Positions 34,036-43,532 of a stretch of DNA of 55,370 nt are shown here, piece after piece. This DNA comes from Gammaproteobacteria bacterium. Its GTDB lineage: Bacteria; Pseudomonadota; Gammaproteobacteria; Pseudomonadales; Pseudohongiellaceae. Made by a program: the position numbers and the translations under genes. The stretch is taken from NCBI GenBank assembly GCA_028818225.1, contig JAPPOG010000031.1, positions 1 to 55,370 on the forward strand. The letters are read 5' to 3'. Every line of letters starts with the position of its first letter. Position 1 is the stretch's first letter. The notes under the pieces were generated by a model. That model saw nothing but the letters and a program-made list of their open reading frames with translations, made no database searches and was not told the origin of the DNA.

Positions 34036-36138
34036 TTAGTCAGGCAAACCAAACACCCACAATGAAGCTCCACTGGGAGGATTTATTATCCCGGTAGTGC
34101 GTTCCATGCCATTAGCAAAATAGCTCCCGGCGTTAGTTGCAACAGCCACGTATTGTTTTCCATCTACACGATAGGTAATGGGATAAGAAGTTGGTGAATT
34201 ATCAAGGCGCTGTTCCCACAGAACATCGCCGTTGTCCTGATCCACCGCCTGGAACAGACGATCAATGGTGCCACGGAATAACAACCCTGTGTCTGTTGTA
34301 AGGTGGCCACTTGCAGGTGGGCCAAACTGTCGGGTAGTCCACATAACTTCCCTGGTGCTCAGGTCCACCGCTTTAACCAATCCCCAAAGACCTTCCTGCT
34401 CAGCATCCGGGTACTTCTGCCAGCGCCTCCCGGTCAGGTTATTGATGCAGGTGTCTTGCATTGGTATGTAAAGCATATTAGTTGCAGGATTATAAGAAGT
34501 TGTCTGCATGTTGCGTGCGCCCAGTGCGTCAGGGCACACTCCGTTCTTGGCCAGCCCCGGCGTTGGTTCTCCCGGTTGCAATACTGCTTCAGGAAACATG
34601 GTTTTGTCGCCGTTACGGGGATCAATTTCACTAAATACGTTCTGCATATCCATATCAATTGAAAACAGATACTCCCCGGTTGCTGCATCCATAGCTTCGA
34701 AGATGGCTGCCTTGCCACCGGTAACAACAGCCTTGCGCATTACCCCGTTAACCGGCAGTTCCATAATCTGTCGCTCGAAAGCCCAGTCCAGATCCAGTAG
34801 ATCGTTTCGAACATGCTGGAAATGCCAGACCAGTTCGCCGGTATCGGCATCCAGTGCAATGGTGGAATTGGTATACAGGGCATCGGACGTGGTACCGGGC
34901 ACATTCCTGAATTCACGCATGGTGACAGTGTCATAAGTTGGGGCAGGCCCAAAGTACACTAGGTTCGTTTCAGGATCATAGCTACCCGGCGTCCATACCG
35001 AACCTCCAGTCCGTTCTTCCAGACTCAATCCATTCCAGCTATTACCATAGGGTTCATCGGGTCGTGCAATAGTGTAGAAACGCCAGGCCTCTCGCCGCTC
35101 GTTCAAATCGATAGCTACGATAAAATTGCCACCCGCCACCGCCATTTGTCCCACCAGGCCGAATATCGCCTTGTCATTGACGATCATTGGTGCAGATTTG
35201 AAGCGATGATCAACTTCGCCATAGGTTTCGATGGCATGTTCCCAGACCAGTCTTCCACTTTTTGCATCAATGGCTATTAGCTTGAGATCAGAAGTTGCAA
35301 CTATGATCTGGTCTTCCCAGATGGCTACTCCCTTTTTTGATTCAGAATTAACATCTTCTGGAAGTTGATGTTGATAGGCCCAGAGTAAATCACCGGTGGT
35401 GGCATCGAGTGCCTGCACCACATCGCCGGTACTCAGGGTGAACATGACACCGTCATGAACGATTGGCGTCATCATGTTGGCGCCAGGCGGAAGGGACCAG
35501 GTCCACTCGACTCTCAGGTTATCAACGTTGGCTTTGTTGATATCGCTTAACGGACTATGCCCCAGGTTGGAATGAGTGCGGCGCCACACTAGCCAATCAT
35601 CGGCAGGTGGATTCATCAACATATCGTTGGAAACAGGCGTTAACTCATCAAGGCGGCTCAATGGAAATACCGGACCATTAGTACTGTAACTGGGCAAACG
35701 TGGCGCGAAGCGCTGATCTACCAATTCCTGCGCCGGAATTACAAAATTAGCGAGCGTCGCAAGATCAGCAGAGACCGGGGTCGCACCAACCTCGATTCCG
35801 TTACGACTGAATAAATAAGCAAGAACATTTGCTGTTTCTTCTTCCGACAATCCGATTTCATTAGGCGGCATGCGCAATACATTGAGGGCCAAATTATCTG
35901 CGCTACTATCGCCGAATCTCCGACTGAATAAATTCCCGCTTAGACTTGGCGCTAATTCGAAGCCCTCAAGGTTATAGCCATGACAGGATGCACAGCGCTG
36001 CTCATAGGTTTGCTGCCCTGCTTCCGCCTGGGCTTCGGTGTAGGAAACATTTTCTTGCGCAAGCAGCGTCGCATGAACAAGCACTGTACCGGCACCAGCA
36101 ATAATTGTTTTCGCTAATTTGCTATTGGTTTTACTCAT
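34036..36138 (-). CDS. Cytochrome c-PQQ dehydrogenase fusion (N-terminal heme domain)
   Basis: 700 residues with a signal sequence to about residue 28 (ATLLAQE). A class I cytochrome c domain comes first: heme motif C49ASCH53 and the distal Met in 'VLRMPPNEIGLSEEE'. The quinoprotein propeller follows (about 170-700), with 'DWLVWRRTHSNLGHSPLSDI', repeated 'ALDATTGDLLW' docking motifs and a final 'SYPITYRVDGKQYVAVA'. Classical quinohemoprotein alcohol dehydrogenases place the cytochrome at the C-terminus; here the order is reversed. The enzyme should oxidise a substrate in the periplasm and reduce its own heme. Its paralogue at 21811 has no heme domain. Substrate unknown. Confidence 0.87.
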   Translation of the reverse strand: MSKTNSKLAKTIIAGAGTVLVHATLLAQENVSYTEAQAEAGQQTYEQRCASCHGYNLEGFELAPSLSGNLFSRRFGDSSADNLALNVLRMPPNEIGLSEEETANVLAYLFSRNGIEVGATPVSADLATLANFVIPAQELVDQRFAPRLPSYSTNGPVFPLSRLDELTPVSNDMLMNPPADDWLVWRRTHSNLGHSPLSDINKANVDNLRVEWTWSLPPGANMMTPIVHDGVMFTLSTGDVVQALDATTGDLLWAYQHQLPEDVNSESKKGVAIWEDQIIVATSDLKLIAIDAKSGRLVWEHAIETYGEVDHRFKSAPMIVNDKAIFGLVGQMAVAGGNFIVAIDLNERREAWRFYTIARPDEPYGNSWNGLSLEERTGGSVWTPGSYDPETNLVYFGPAPTYDTVTMREFRNVPGTTSDALYTNSTIALDADTGELVWHFQHVRNDLLDLDWAFERQIMELPVNGVMRKAVVTGGKAAIFEAMDAATGEYLFSIDMDMQNVFSEIDPRNGDKTMFPEAVLQPGEPTPGLAKNGVCPDALGARNMQTTSYNPATNMLYIPMQDTCINNLTGRRWQKYPDAEQEGLWGLVKAVDLSTREVMWTTRQFGPPASGHLTTDTGLLFRGTIDRLFQAVDQDNGDVLWEQRLDNSPTSYPITYRVDGKQYVAVATNAGSYFANGMERTTGIINPPSGASLWVFGLPD

Positions 36139-36237
36139 AACTGTTGACTGTTTTTTTTAATCACAAAATATAACGGGGTAGAGATTGCAACCAATTTCTA
36201 CCCCACCACTATGCGAAAAGATTGGATTACTTTTCGG

Positions 36238-37710
36238 TTAAGCAATGATTTGAGGAATAGGCTTCCCGCTGATATCTGACAACCGATAATCTCGACCACT
36301 GTATCGGTATGTCAACTTTTCGTGATCGAGTCCCAATAAATGCAAAACAGTTGCATGCATATCGTGGGCTGAAATTGGTTGCTCCAGAGCTTTATAACCC
36401 CATTCATCGGAGGCGCCAATCTGCTGACCGCCCTGAATACCGGCACCAACCATCAACATCGTCTGTGTGCCTGGATTATGGTCACGCCCAATACCGCGCT
36501 GAGAAATTGGCATGCGCCCGAACTCACCATGCCATATGATCAGGGTGTCTTCCAGTAATCCCCGGGCTTTCAAGTCCTGAATCAATCCTGCAATTGGCTT
36601 GTCGGATTCTTTAGCATGGAGCGTATGATTCTCCACCAGGTTGGAGTGAGCGTCCCAGGTGTCAGTGTTTTGAACGCCGACGCCTCCCATGAATAACTGC
36701 ACAAAGCGAACACCGCGTTCTACCAAACGGCGAGCCATTAAACACTGCTTGCCAAAAGGCTCGGTAATCGCCTCATCGATACCGTATAGTTTCTTCGTCG
36801 CATCCGACTCTGAACGAATATCTATAGCTTCCGGTGCACAGCCTTGCATGCGATAAGCAAGTTCGTAGGAAGAAATACGCGCAGCAAGCTCAGAATTGCC
36901 AGGGTATTTTTCCATGTCCATCTGGTTTAGTTTGGCTAGTACTTCAAGACGGGACTGTTGTTGTTCAATCGTTAATCCTTCCGGCGCTTCCAGGTCCACG
37001 ATTGGATCACCAGATGATCGGAATAAAGTACCCTGATAGGTTGCCGGCATAAAACCGGAACCCCAATCCGCAGGGCCACCTAAAGGACCGCCGCGGTAAT
37101 CGGTCATCACGACAAATGCTGGCAAGCTGGAGCTCTCTGAACCCAGGCCATAAGTCACCCAGCAACCCACGCTGGGAAAGCCTACACGAATCTGACCAGT
37201 TTGCATTTCGTAAGTAGACTGAATGTGATCATTAGACCTTCCATATAGCGATTTAATGAAAGCAATGTCATCGACTTGTTTCGCCAGGTGTGGAAACAAT
37301 TCCGAAACCCACATGCCGCTCTCACCATGCTGTTTAAATTCAAACGGGCTGGGCATGAGCGGTCCCGGCATCCCCTGCCTCACAGCAAACTTTTCACCAA
37401 TTAAATCTTCCAGGGGAACACCGGCATATTTTGTTAATGCTGGCTTGTAATCAAAAGTATCGACCTGACTTGGGCCACCACTCATAAACAAAGAAATAAC
37501 ATGTTTGGCTCGGGGTGCGAAATGGGGAGGCTTGGGTTCGAATGCACCAGGGAAAGTTGCGGAGCATTGTTCAACGCCCAGTGCTGCATTCTGGGCAAAC
37601 GCCTTATCGTCATTGAGCAAGGAAGCAAGAGCCAGGCCGGCAATACCACCACCGGACTGCATAAGAAAATCACGACGAGACCATATTTTTTTCTTCGGCT
37701 TGTCAGTCAT
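36238..37710 (-). CDS. DUF1501 protein, Tat-exported
   Basis: 490 residues with a classical twin-arginine signal: S11RRDFL16 followed by 'GGGIAGLALASLL' and cleavage near AFAQN. The body matches DUF1501, a sulfatase/phosphatase-superfamily group abundant in Planctomycetes: 'HVISLFMSGGPSQVDTFDYKP', 'SDHIQSTYEMQTG'-like (here SNDHIQSTYEMQTG), 'DTWDAHSNLVENH', 'IWHGEFGRMP' and 'GRDHNPGTQTMLM'. Metal-binding Asp and His residues are retained, but no substrate is known. Its ribosome site (TAGGAGA) lies inside the last codons of the upstream DUF1549/1553 gene, five bases apart, so the two are translationally coupled and probably work together. Confidence 0.9.
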   Translation of the reverse strand: MTDKPKKKIWSRRDFLMQSGGGIAGLALASLLNDDKAFAQNAALGVEQCSATFPGAFEPKPPHFAPRAKHVISLFMSGGPSQVDTFDYKPALTKYAGVPLEDLIGEKFAVRQGMPGPLMPSPFEFKQHGESGMWVSELFPHLAKQVDDIAFIKSLYGRSNDHIQSTYEMQTGQIRVGFPSVGCWVTYGLGSESSSLPAFVVMTDYRGGPLGGPADWGSGFMPATYQGTLFRSSGDPIVDLEAPEGLTIEQQQSRLEVLAKLNQMDMEKYPGNSELAARISSYELAYRMQGCAPEAIDIRSESDATKKLYGIDEAITEPFGKQCLMARRLVERGVRFVQLFMGGVGVQNTDTWDAHSNLVENHTLHAKESDKPIAGLIQDLKARGLLEDTLIIWHGEFGRMPISQRGIGRDHNPGTQTMLMVGAGIQGGQQIGASDEWGYKALEQPISAHDMHATVLHLLGLDHEKLTYRYSGRDYRLSDISGKPIPQIIA

Positions 37711-37715
37711 CTTTG

Positions 37716-40343
37716 TTATCTCCTATATAGGAATTCACTCAGATTGAATACGACATGAGTAAGATCATCCAGTGAGCCAAGTTCAACGAGTTGGCGTCCG
37801 ACTTCTGCTTCTTCTGTTGTAGGTGGTCGGGTCAGCGCGGTGCGATAGACCGTTTCCACCTGCTGATCAATATCATAAGGTACAGTTTCTGCAACACGAT
37901 CGGCAAAAAGTTCTGCCTGGCCGATAACGAACGGATTATTCATCAGGGTTAATGCCTGCGGTGCAACCGTCGAAGTGTTGCGAGTATTGATGGTCTGGTT
38001 CTGATCGGGCAAATCAAAGGTTTCAAAGAAAGGGAAACTCAATGTGCGACGACGATAAACATAGAGACTGCGTCGCCACACTTCCGGACCGTCCACCTGG
38101 TTATCCCAGCGTCCAAACAACACCGCAGTGTCTAAAATCTCCTGAGGGATGTAGGGGAATATTGGCTGGCCACCAACCGTTAAATCGATGCCACCACTGG
38201 TTGCCATCATCACATCGCGAATTGCTTCGGCTTCCAGTCGCTGCGGGCGATATTTCCACAGTAAATGATTCTCCAGATCCACTAGTGAATTCTCATCACT
38301 CTCGTAAGCAGAGGCCATTTTATAAGCCTCTGAGGTCATAATGAGACGATGAAGTTCTTTCGTGCTCCAACCCTGCTCCATGAATTCAACCGCTAACCAG
38401 TCGAGCAACTGCTGGTTAGTAGGACGTTCTCCCACAACTCCAAAATTATCCAGACTGGCAACAATGCCGCGCCCAAAATGGTGATGCCAGACTCTGTTTA
38501 CCCAAACTCGGGCAGTAAGCGGGTTTTCTTCCGATGTAATCCAATTTGCCAGTGCCAAACGGCGACCGGAAGTTCGTCCGTTGTCACGGGGAAGGACTGT
38601 AGGCGGATTACCAAACTTGGCAACTGTAAGGAAGTCCGGCGTCATCTCTGGCCCTTCACTAAACGGATCACCCCTGATCAAAAAGGGAGCAGGTGGCACT
38701 TCATATGAGCCCTCGCCATCATGGAGAAAACTGCCTGGCACATCCATCTGTATTCGACATTCGGGACAACCCAAAACATTATCACCAGCCCGGTCCGGCG
38801 TATAACGATAATCACCGTCAGTTACCACTTCGATCATTGGTGGCTGTTCCGGTCGCTGTGCTTCCACTTCTTCGATCAGCCTGCGCAAAGCTTCTCGCTG
38901 GGCTTTGGCTTCATCAGACATAGCGGCATCCACCTGGTCCCGTGGCACACCCAGAGTAAGCACCTGCGCGGCCAGTAATTTTTGACCATCGCTGCGCTCC
39001 TCTTCCGGGACCAGAACTGCCTCAAGAATGTCAGCTGGAAACTCATTGCGAATGCGTTCAATCTTTAATTCAGTTAGATAGGGTTGTTCAATTGCGCGAA
39101 TCTGTTCACGAAATAAAGAGACGCGATCATCCAGCTCAGCAGTAGTGGCCAAATATTCCAATGCCTGTTCGTCCGGCAACATGGGCCAATCGGTTTCTAC
39201 ATAACCAAATATGGAAGCCGTAAAGCTGTAATAATCTTTTTGTAGAATAGGATCGAACTTATGGTCGTGGCAGCGTGCACATTGAATTGTCATTCCCAAT
39301 ACACCGCGACCCACCGTGGCGATTACATCATCGAGGTAATCCCAACGCCGCTCCGGGTTATCTTTTTCCCTAAAGTTTACCCTTGGCCCGGCCCTCAAGA
39401 ATCCTGTTGCGATGCGAGACTCGTGGGTTGTTTCATCGAGTTCATCACCGGCCAGTTGCTCGGTAATAAACTGGTCATAGGGCTTGTCTGAATTGAAGGC
39501 GTTAACCACATAGTCCCGGTAGCGCCAGGCATTTTCTCTATCAACATCCTGCTCATAGCCATCGGAATCAGCATACCGTGCCACATCCAGCCAGTGACGC
39601 CCCCAGCGCTCTCCGTAATGGGGAGAAGCTAATAACTTGTCAATAAGTTTTTCCCAAGCGTCCGGTGCAGAGTCATTTAAAAATTCCTCCGTTTCTGCAA
39701 CTGTCGGCGGCAATCCGATGATGTCGAGATAAGCACGACGCAAAAGGGTTAATTGGTCAGCTCGGGGTGCAACACTAACCCCCTCTTCCTGTCTTCGCTG
39801 TTCGAGAAAAGCATCGATGGGATGATCAAATGCAGCAAGTTGCGGAACCGCAGCTTTTTCCGGTAACTGGAATGCCCAGTAATCCCGAGCGGAAGCGGGC
39901 ACATCGGTGGCAAAGGCAGAGAAATTATTGCCAGCCACTGTGGTTACTGGAGCAGCATCCCAGACGGCACCATTATTAATCCAGGTACGAAATTTCTCGA
40001 TTTCGACTTCTGTCAAAGGCACACCGAGGGGCATTTGGGGGCCTTCCATACCGGCCAGCTGGCGGAATAGCTGACTGGCCTCGGCATCACCAGGGACAAT
40101 TGCTGGCCCACGATTACCACCTGCCAATGCAGCATCTCGGGTACTTAAATCGAGCCCGGAACTCTGGATCGCTTCGCCATGGCAATTCCAGCAGGTGCGC
40201 TCCATGATGGGGCGGATTTCATGGGAGAAATATTCGGCGTCAGACTGCGCGTTAGCGTTTACAGACACAAAACCGGCAACCACCAATGCGGCGGACAGCA
40301 GCACTCGGTTTGATACTCGCTTTCTCCAAAGCATGGTGGGCAT
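37716..40343 (-). CDS. Planctomycete-type cytochrome with DUF1549 and DUF1553 domains
   Basis: 875 residues from the ATG at 40343, five bases after GAGG; an in-frame GTG at 40349 lies directly on that site. A signal peptide ends near NANAQS. A PSCyt1-type heme motif (CWNCHG, about residues 50-55) with 'GPQMPLG' is followed by DUF1549 ('IDAFLEQRRQEEGV', 'LRRAYLDIIGLPPT', 'HYGERWGRHWLDVARYADSDGYEQD') and DUF1553 ('RRLALANWITSEENPLTARVWVNRVWHHHFGRGIV', then 'RRRTLSFPFFETFDLPD'). These proteins are thought to be periplasmic electron-accepting partners of DUF1501 proteins. Chemistry is unknown. The DUF1501 gene follows immediately. Confidence 0.9.
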   Translation of the reverse strand: MPTMLWRKRVSNRVLLSAALVVAGFVSVNANAQSDAEYFSHEIRPIMERTCWNCHGEAIQSSGLDLSTRDAALAGGNRGPAIVPGDAEASQLFRQLAGMEGPQMPLGVPLTEVEIEKFRTWINNGAVWDAAPVTTVAGNNFSAFATDVPASARDYWAFQLPEKAAVPQLAAFDHPIDAFLEQRRQEEGVSVAPRADQLTLLRRAYLDIIGLPPTVAETEEFLNDSAPDAWEKLIDKLLASPHYGERWGRHWLDVARYADSDGYEQDVDRENAWRYRDYVVNAFNSDKPYDQFITEQLAGDELDETTHESRIATGFLRAGPRVNFREKDNPERRWDYLDDVIATVGRGVLGMTIQCARCHDHKFDPILQKDYYSFTASIFGYVETDWPMLPDEQALEYLATTAELDDRVSLFREQIRAIEQPYLTELKIERIRNEFPADILEAVLVPEEERSDGQKLLAAQVLTLGVPRDQVDAAMSDEAKAQREALRRLIEEVEAQRPEQPPMIEVVTDGDYRYTPDRAGDNVLGCPECRIQMDVPGSFLHDGEGSYEVPPAPFLIRGDPFSEGPEMTPDFLTVAKFGNPPTVLPRDNGRTSGRRLALANWITSEENPLTARVWVNRVWHHHFGRGIVASLDNFGVVGERPTNQQLLDWLAVEFMEQGWSTKELHRLIMTSEAYKMASAYESDENSLVDLENHLLWKYRPQRLEAEAIRDVMMATSGGIDLTVGGQPIFPYIPQEILDTAVLFGRWDNQVDGPEVWRRSLYVYRRRTLSFPFFETFDLPDQNQTINTRNTSTVAPQALTLMNNPFVIGQAELFADRVAETVPYDIDQQVETVYRTALTRPPTTEEAEVGRQLVELGSLDDLTHVVFNLSEFLYRR

Positions 40344-40524
40344 CTTCACCTCGCCTAAATCCAGTTTCTTCAGGATTTTCTTATACTTTTTGCTCTAGTA
40401 AACGATACCGGGAGAGGCCTTTTTTAGCAAGAAAAACGGGGCTTTCCGAGCAGCTATCTCTTTGTTTTTCGTGTGAGTTTTTGTAACAGGCAGACTAGAG
40501 TCAAAGGCCATCTCCTGGCAGGAT

Positions 40525-43416
40525 TCAGGCAAGCAAGGCCATCTGCAAAACCCGCGCGACATGCAGGGCTTTTCGACCCGTTCCGTGCTCGATCTGACCG
40601 CGACAACTGGTGCCGTCGGCCACTACTAAGGCATCATCTTCTGCCTCATCGATTGCCGGGAACAGAGTGAGGGAACCCATTTCCATCGACGCAGCATAAT
40701 GTTCTTTTTCGTATCCGAATGAACCTGCCATACCACAGCAACTGGAATCGATGGTTTTAACTTCCAGCCCAGGAATCAGGCCAAGAATCCTCTCTACCGG
40801 AGACAAAATGGCAAAGGCTTTCTGGTGGCAATGGCCATGGAGCAAAGCCCGCTTATTTGGTAGCGCCTGTAATTTAAGATCTAAACGACCTGCATCCATT
40901 TCATTGACCAGAAATTCCTCCAGCATAAAGCTATTTGCTGCCAATGCTTTACTTTCCTCACCAGGAAACAAGACAAGATATTCATCCCGCAAAGTAAGCA
41001 GACAGGAAGGTTCCAAACCAACGACCGGCACACCTCTTTCCACAAAAGGCCTGAGTGCCTCCATTGTGCGGCGCACCTCCTTTTTCGCTTCATCCACCAA
41101 ACCGTTACTGAGGAATGTTCGGCCACAGCAGAGCGACCTGCCACCATCAATGGGGCGAGGGCAATGCACGTGATATCCGGCAGCGCGCAACACATCCAGT
41201 GCTGCATTGGCATTTTCAGTTTCAAAGCAGCCATTGAAAGTATCTACCAGGAGCACTACTTCCTTTTCGCTCTCGGCTACTACTGCGTCTTCAACATAGT
41301 GTTTGAAATGATCGCTGCGCCATTTTGGTAAGCGACGCTCACTGGATAAACCAAACATCCACTCTGACAGTTTAGCCAGGCCGGGCATCTGATCTCGAAG
41401 ATTGAGAACAAAAGCTATGGCTTTTAGCTTCGACGCATAACGGGGCAAATAGGCAAAGAGCTTTTCTCTTATGCGAATTCCATTGCGCCGATGGTAATGA
41501 TCCAGGAATTCGATCTTCATTCGGGCCATATCGATTCCCGTTGGACACTCCCGCTTACAACCCTTGCAACTTATACAGAGATCCATGGTGTTATACATTG
41601 CATCTGAACCAAATGCGTCCTGACCCAACTGACCAGTGATGGCCAATCGCAGAGTATTTGCCCGACCCCGAGTTGAATGGGTTTCATTATTACTAATACG
41701 ATAGGAAGGGCACATAGTTCCCACATGGGCTTTTCTGCAGGCACCATTGTTATTGCACATCTCAATGGCACGGTTAAAACCATCCCACTCCGACCAGTCC
41801 AGTTTGGTATCCAGCTTGATAGGTTCATAGCCCGGCGCAAAACGCATGATGTTGCGATCATCCATCTTATGTGGATTAACAATCTTGCCGGGATTAAATA
41901 GATTGGATGGATCGAATGCCTGTTTGACTTCTTCGAAGTTTTTCACCATACGTTTGCCAAACATCGGCTCATGAAATTCAGAACGGGAAATGCCATCACC
42001 ATGTTCGCCGGAATGTGAGCCTTTATATTCCCTCACCATCTCCAGACATTCTTCAACGATCGCGCGCATCTTGGTCGCGCCTGACGCTTCCTTCATATTC
42101 AATACTGGCCGCACATGCAAAGTTCCCACCGAAGCATGGGCGTAAAAGGTGCCTGTTGTCCCGTTTTTTTCAAATATTTCGGTGAGCCGCCGAGTGTATT
42201 CCGCCAGATCTTTTAGGTCGACCGCGCAGTCTTCTATAAAGGAAACAGGTTTTCCATCACCCTTCATAGACATCATGATATTCAGACCTTGCTTGCGAAC
42301 TTCCCAGATTGCCGGTTGAAACTCATTATCGGTCGCTTCTACGACTGCGTTTGGAAAGCCCAGGTCCCCCATTAACTCAACGAGTTTAGCCAGGCTTGCC
42401 AATTGCTCTTCCCTGTCCTCTCCCGCGAATTCAACCAGCAGCAGTGCATCAGGCTCTCCCTGCACAAAGCGATTAACTGTGGGCGCAAACATGGGTATGG
42501 CGCGCGCCAGGTCGATCATGGTGCGATCCACTAATTCAACGGCAGCGGGATCAAGCTCAACGATATGCTGGGTGCTCTCCATGGCCGCATAGAAAGTCGG
42601 GAAATGACAGACGCCCAGTACCTTGTTTGGAGGAATCGGCTGTAATTGAAGATGAATTTTTTGAAAGAAACCAAGGGTTCCTTCAGAGCCCACCAGGAGA
42701 CGTCCCAGGTTGGGTTGGTCTTTAATTAATTCGTCAATATTGTAACCACCAACCCGTCGTAACAGCTTGGGAAAGCGCGCAACAATCTCCTCCGCCTCTC
42801 TTTTGCCCAGAGAAAGCAATTGCTGTAACAGCTCATCAGAAACGTTCCCATTTGTGGCATCACCGTTTAATTTTTTAAAATGTGCCTTGCTGCCATCAGC
42901 GAGCAAAGCTTCGACAGATAAAACATTGTGAACCATGTTGCCATAACGGATGGAACGGGCACCGCAACTGTTATTGCCTGTCATACCACCAAGGGTGGCT
43001 CGATTTGCGGTGGAAACATCCACCGGATAAAACAATCCCGATGGCTTTAGATGTCTGTTCAGATTATCCAGAACCAGGCCTGGTTGAACACAGGCAGTCT
43101 TATTTTCAGCATCCACTTCCAGCACTTTATTTAGATGACGAGTGGTATCCAGCAATAAGGCTTCACCAATAGCCTGGCCGTTCTGGGATGTGCCGCTACC
43201 CCGTGGCAGTACCGGCACTCCTTCTTCTTTTGCAATTTTTACCGCAGCCTCTACGTCTTCGTCGCTTCTGGGCACGACTACGCCGATCGGCATTAATTGA
43301 TAAATGGACGCGTCAGTGCTGTAACGGCCACGGTTAAAATCATCGAATAGAACCTCGCCCTGTATTTCCTGGCGGAGTCGGCGGACTAATGTGCTGTTGT
43401 TATTCTTGTCGCTCAT
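40525..43416 (-). CDS. FAD/Fe-S oxidoreductase, YdiJ/GlcD-type D-2-hydroxy acid dehydrogenase
   Basis: 963 residues, no signal. The N-terminal half is a FAD_binding_4/FAD-oxidase_C unit ('PRGSGTSQNGQAIG', 'GGMTGNNSCGARSIRYGNMVHN', 'GSEGTLGF', 'HSGEHGDGISRSEF'). Next comes a 4Fe-4S ferredoxin segment with C-x5-C-type and 'CISCKGCKRECP' clusters (about 560-660), and a C-terminal CCG domain pair with 'SLCCGRTFLSNG' and 'DSSCCGMAGSFGYEKEHY'. This architecture matches YdiJ-like D-2-hydroxyglutarate/D-lactate-type dehydrogenases, close relatives of glycolate oxidase GlcD/GlcF fused in one chain. It could oxidise glycolate or other 2-hydroxy acids at the inner face of the membrane, feeding quinones. 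It is divergent from the MBL hydrolase gene across a dyad-rich gap. Confidence 0.88.
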   Translation of the reverse strand: MSDKNNNSTLVRRLRQEIQGEVLFDDFNRGRYSTDASIYQLMPIGVVVPRSDEDVEAAVKIAKEEGVPVLPRGSGTSQNGQAIGEALLLDTTRHLNKVLEVDAENKTACVQPGLVLDNLNRHLKPSGLFYPVDVSTANRATLGGMTGNNSCGARSIRYGNMVHNVLSVEALLADGSKAHFKKLNGDATNGNVSDELLQQLLSLGKREAEEIVARFPKLLRRVGGYNIDELIKDQPNLGRLLVGSEGTLGFFQKIHLQLQPIPPNKVLGVCHFPTFYAAMESTQHIVELDPAAVELVDRTMIDLARAIPMFAPTVNRFVQGEPDALLLVEFAGEDREEQLASLAKLVELMGDLGFPNAVVEATDNEFQPAIWEVRKQGLNIMMSMKGDGKPVSFIEDCAVDLKDLAEYTRRLTEIFEKNGTTGTFYAHASVGTLHVRPVLNMKEASGATKMRAIVEECLEMVREYKGSHSGEHGDGISRSEFHEPMFGKRMVKNFEEVKQAFDPSNLFNPGKIVNPHKMDDRNIMRFAPGYEPIKLDTKLDWSEWDGFNRAIEMCNNNGACRKAHVGTMCPSYRISNNETHSTRGRANTLRLAITGQLGQDAFGSDAMYNTMDLCISCKGCKRECPTGIDMARMKIEFLDHYHRRNGIRIREKLFAYLPRYASKLKAIAFVLNLRDQMPGLAKLSEWMFGLSSERRLPKWRSDHFKHYVEDAVVAESEKEVVLLVDTFNGCFETENANAALDVLRAAGYHVHCPRPIDGGRSLCCGRTFLSNGLVDEAKKEVRRTMEALRPFVERGVPVVGLEPSCLLTLRDEYLVLFPGEESKALAANSFMLEEFLVNEMDAGRLDLKLQALPNKRALLHGHCHQKAFAILSPVERILGLIPGLEVKTIDSSCCGMAGSFGYEKEHYAASMEMGSLTLFPAIDEAEDDALVVADGTSCRGQIEHGTGRKALHVARVLQMALLA

Positions 43417-43460
43417 TGCTCAATAAATAAATGATTGGGGAGGGATTTATATCATACTAA

Positions 43461-43504
43461 GGGCAATTGAATTAGAGGTAGAGCTCTATTACTCTAATCT
43501 GCCC
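43461..43504. promoter_or_regulatory. 44-base nested dyad in the divergent promoter region
   Basis: Three arms pair symmetrically: GGGCA (43461-43465) with TGCCC (43500-43504), ATTAGAG (43471-43477) with CTCTAAT (43492-43498), and the central palindrome TAGAGCTCTA (43479-43488). It lies 45 bases before the FAD oxidoreductase start (minus) and 29 before the MBL hydrolase start (plus), so it could be an operator for both or a leader hairpin of the latter. Confidence 0.45.
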
Positions 43505-43532
43505 TCTAACAATAATAAAATCAGGAGGTCCC

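Noticed and set aside
34265..34936. Plus-strand frames opposite the cytochrome-quinoprotein
   Set aside because: They are antisense shadows of the well-supported minus-strand gene, with no signals of their own.
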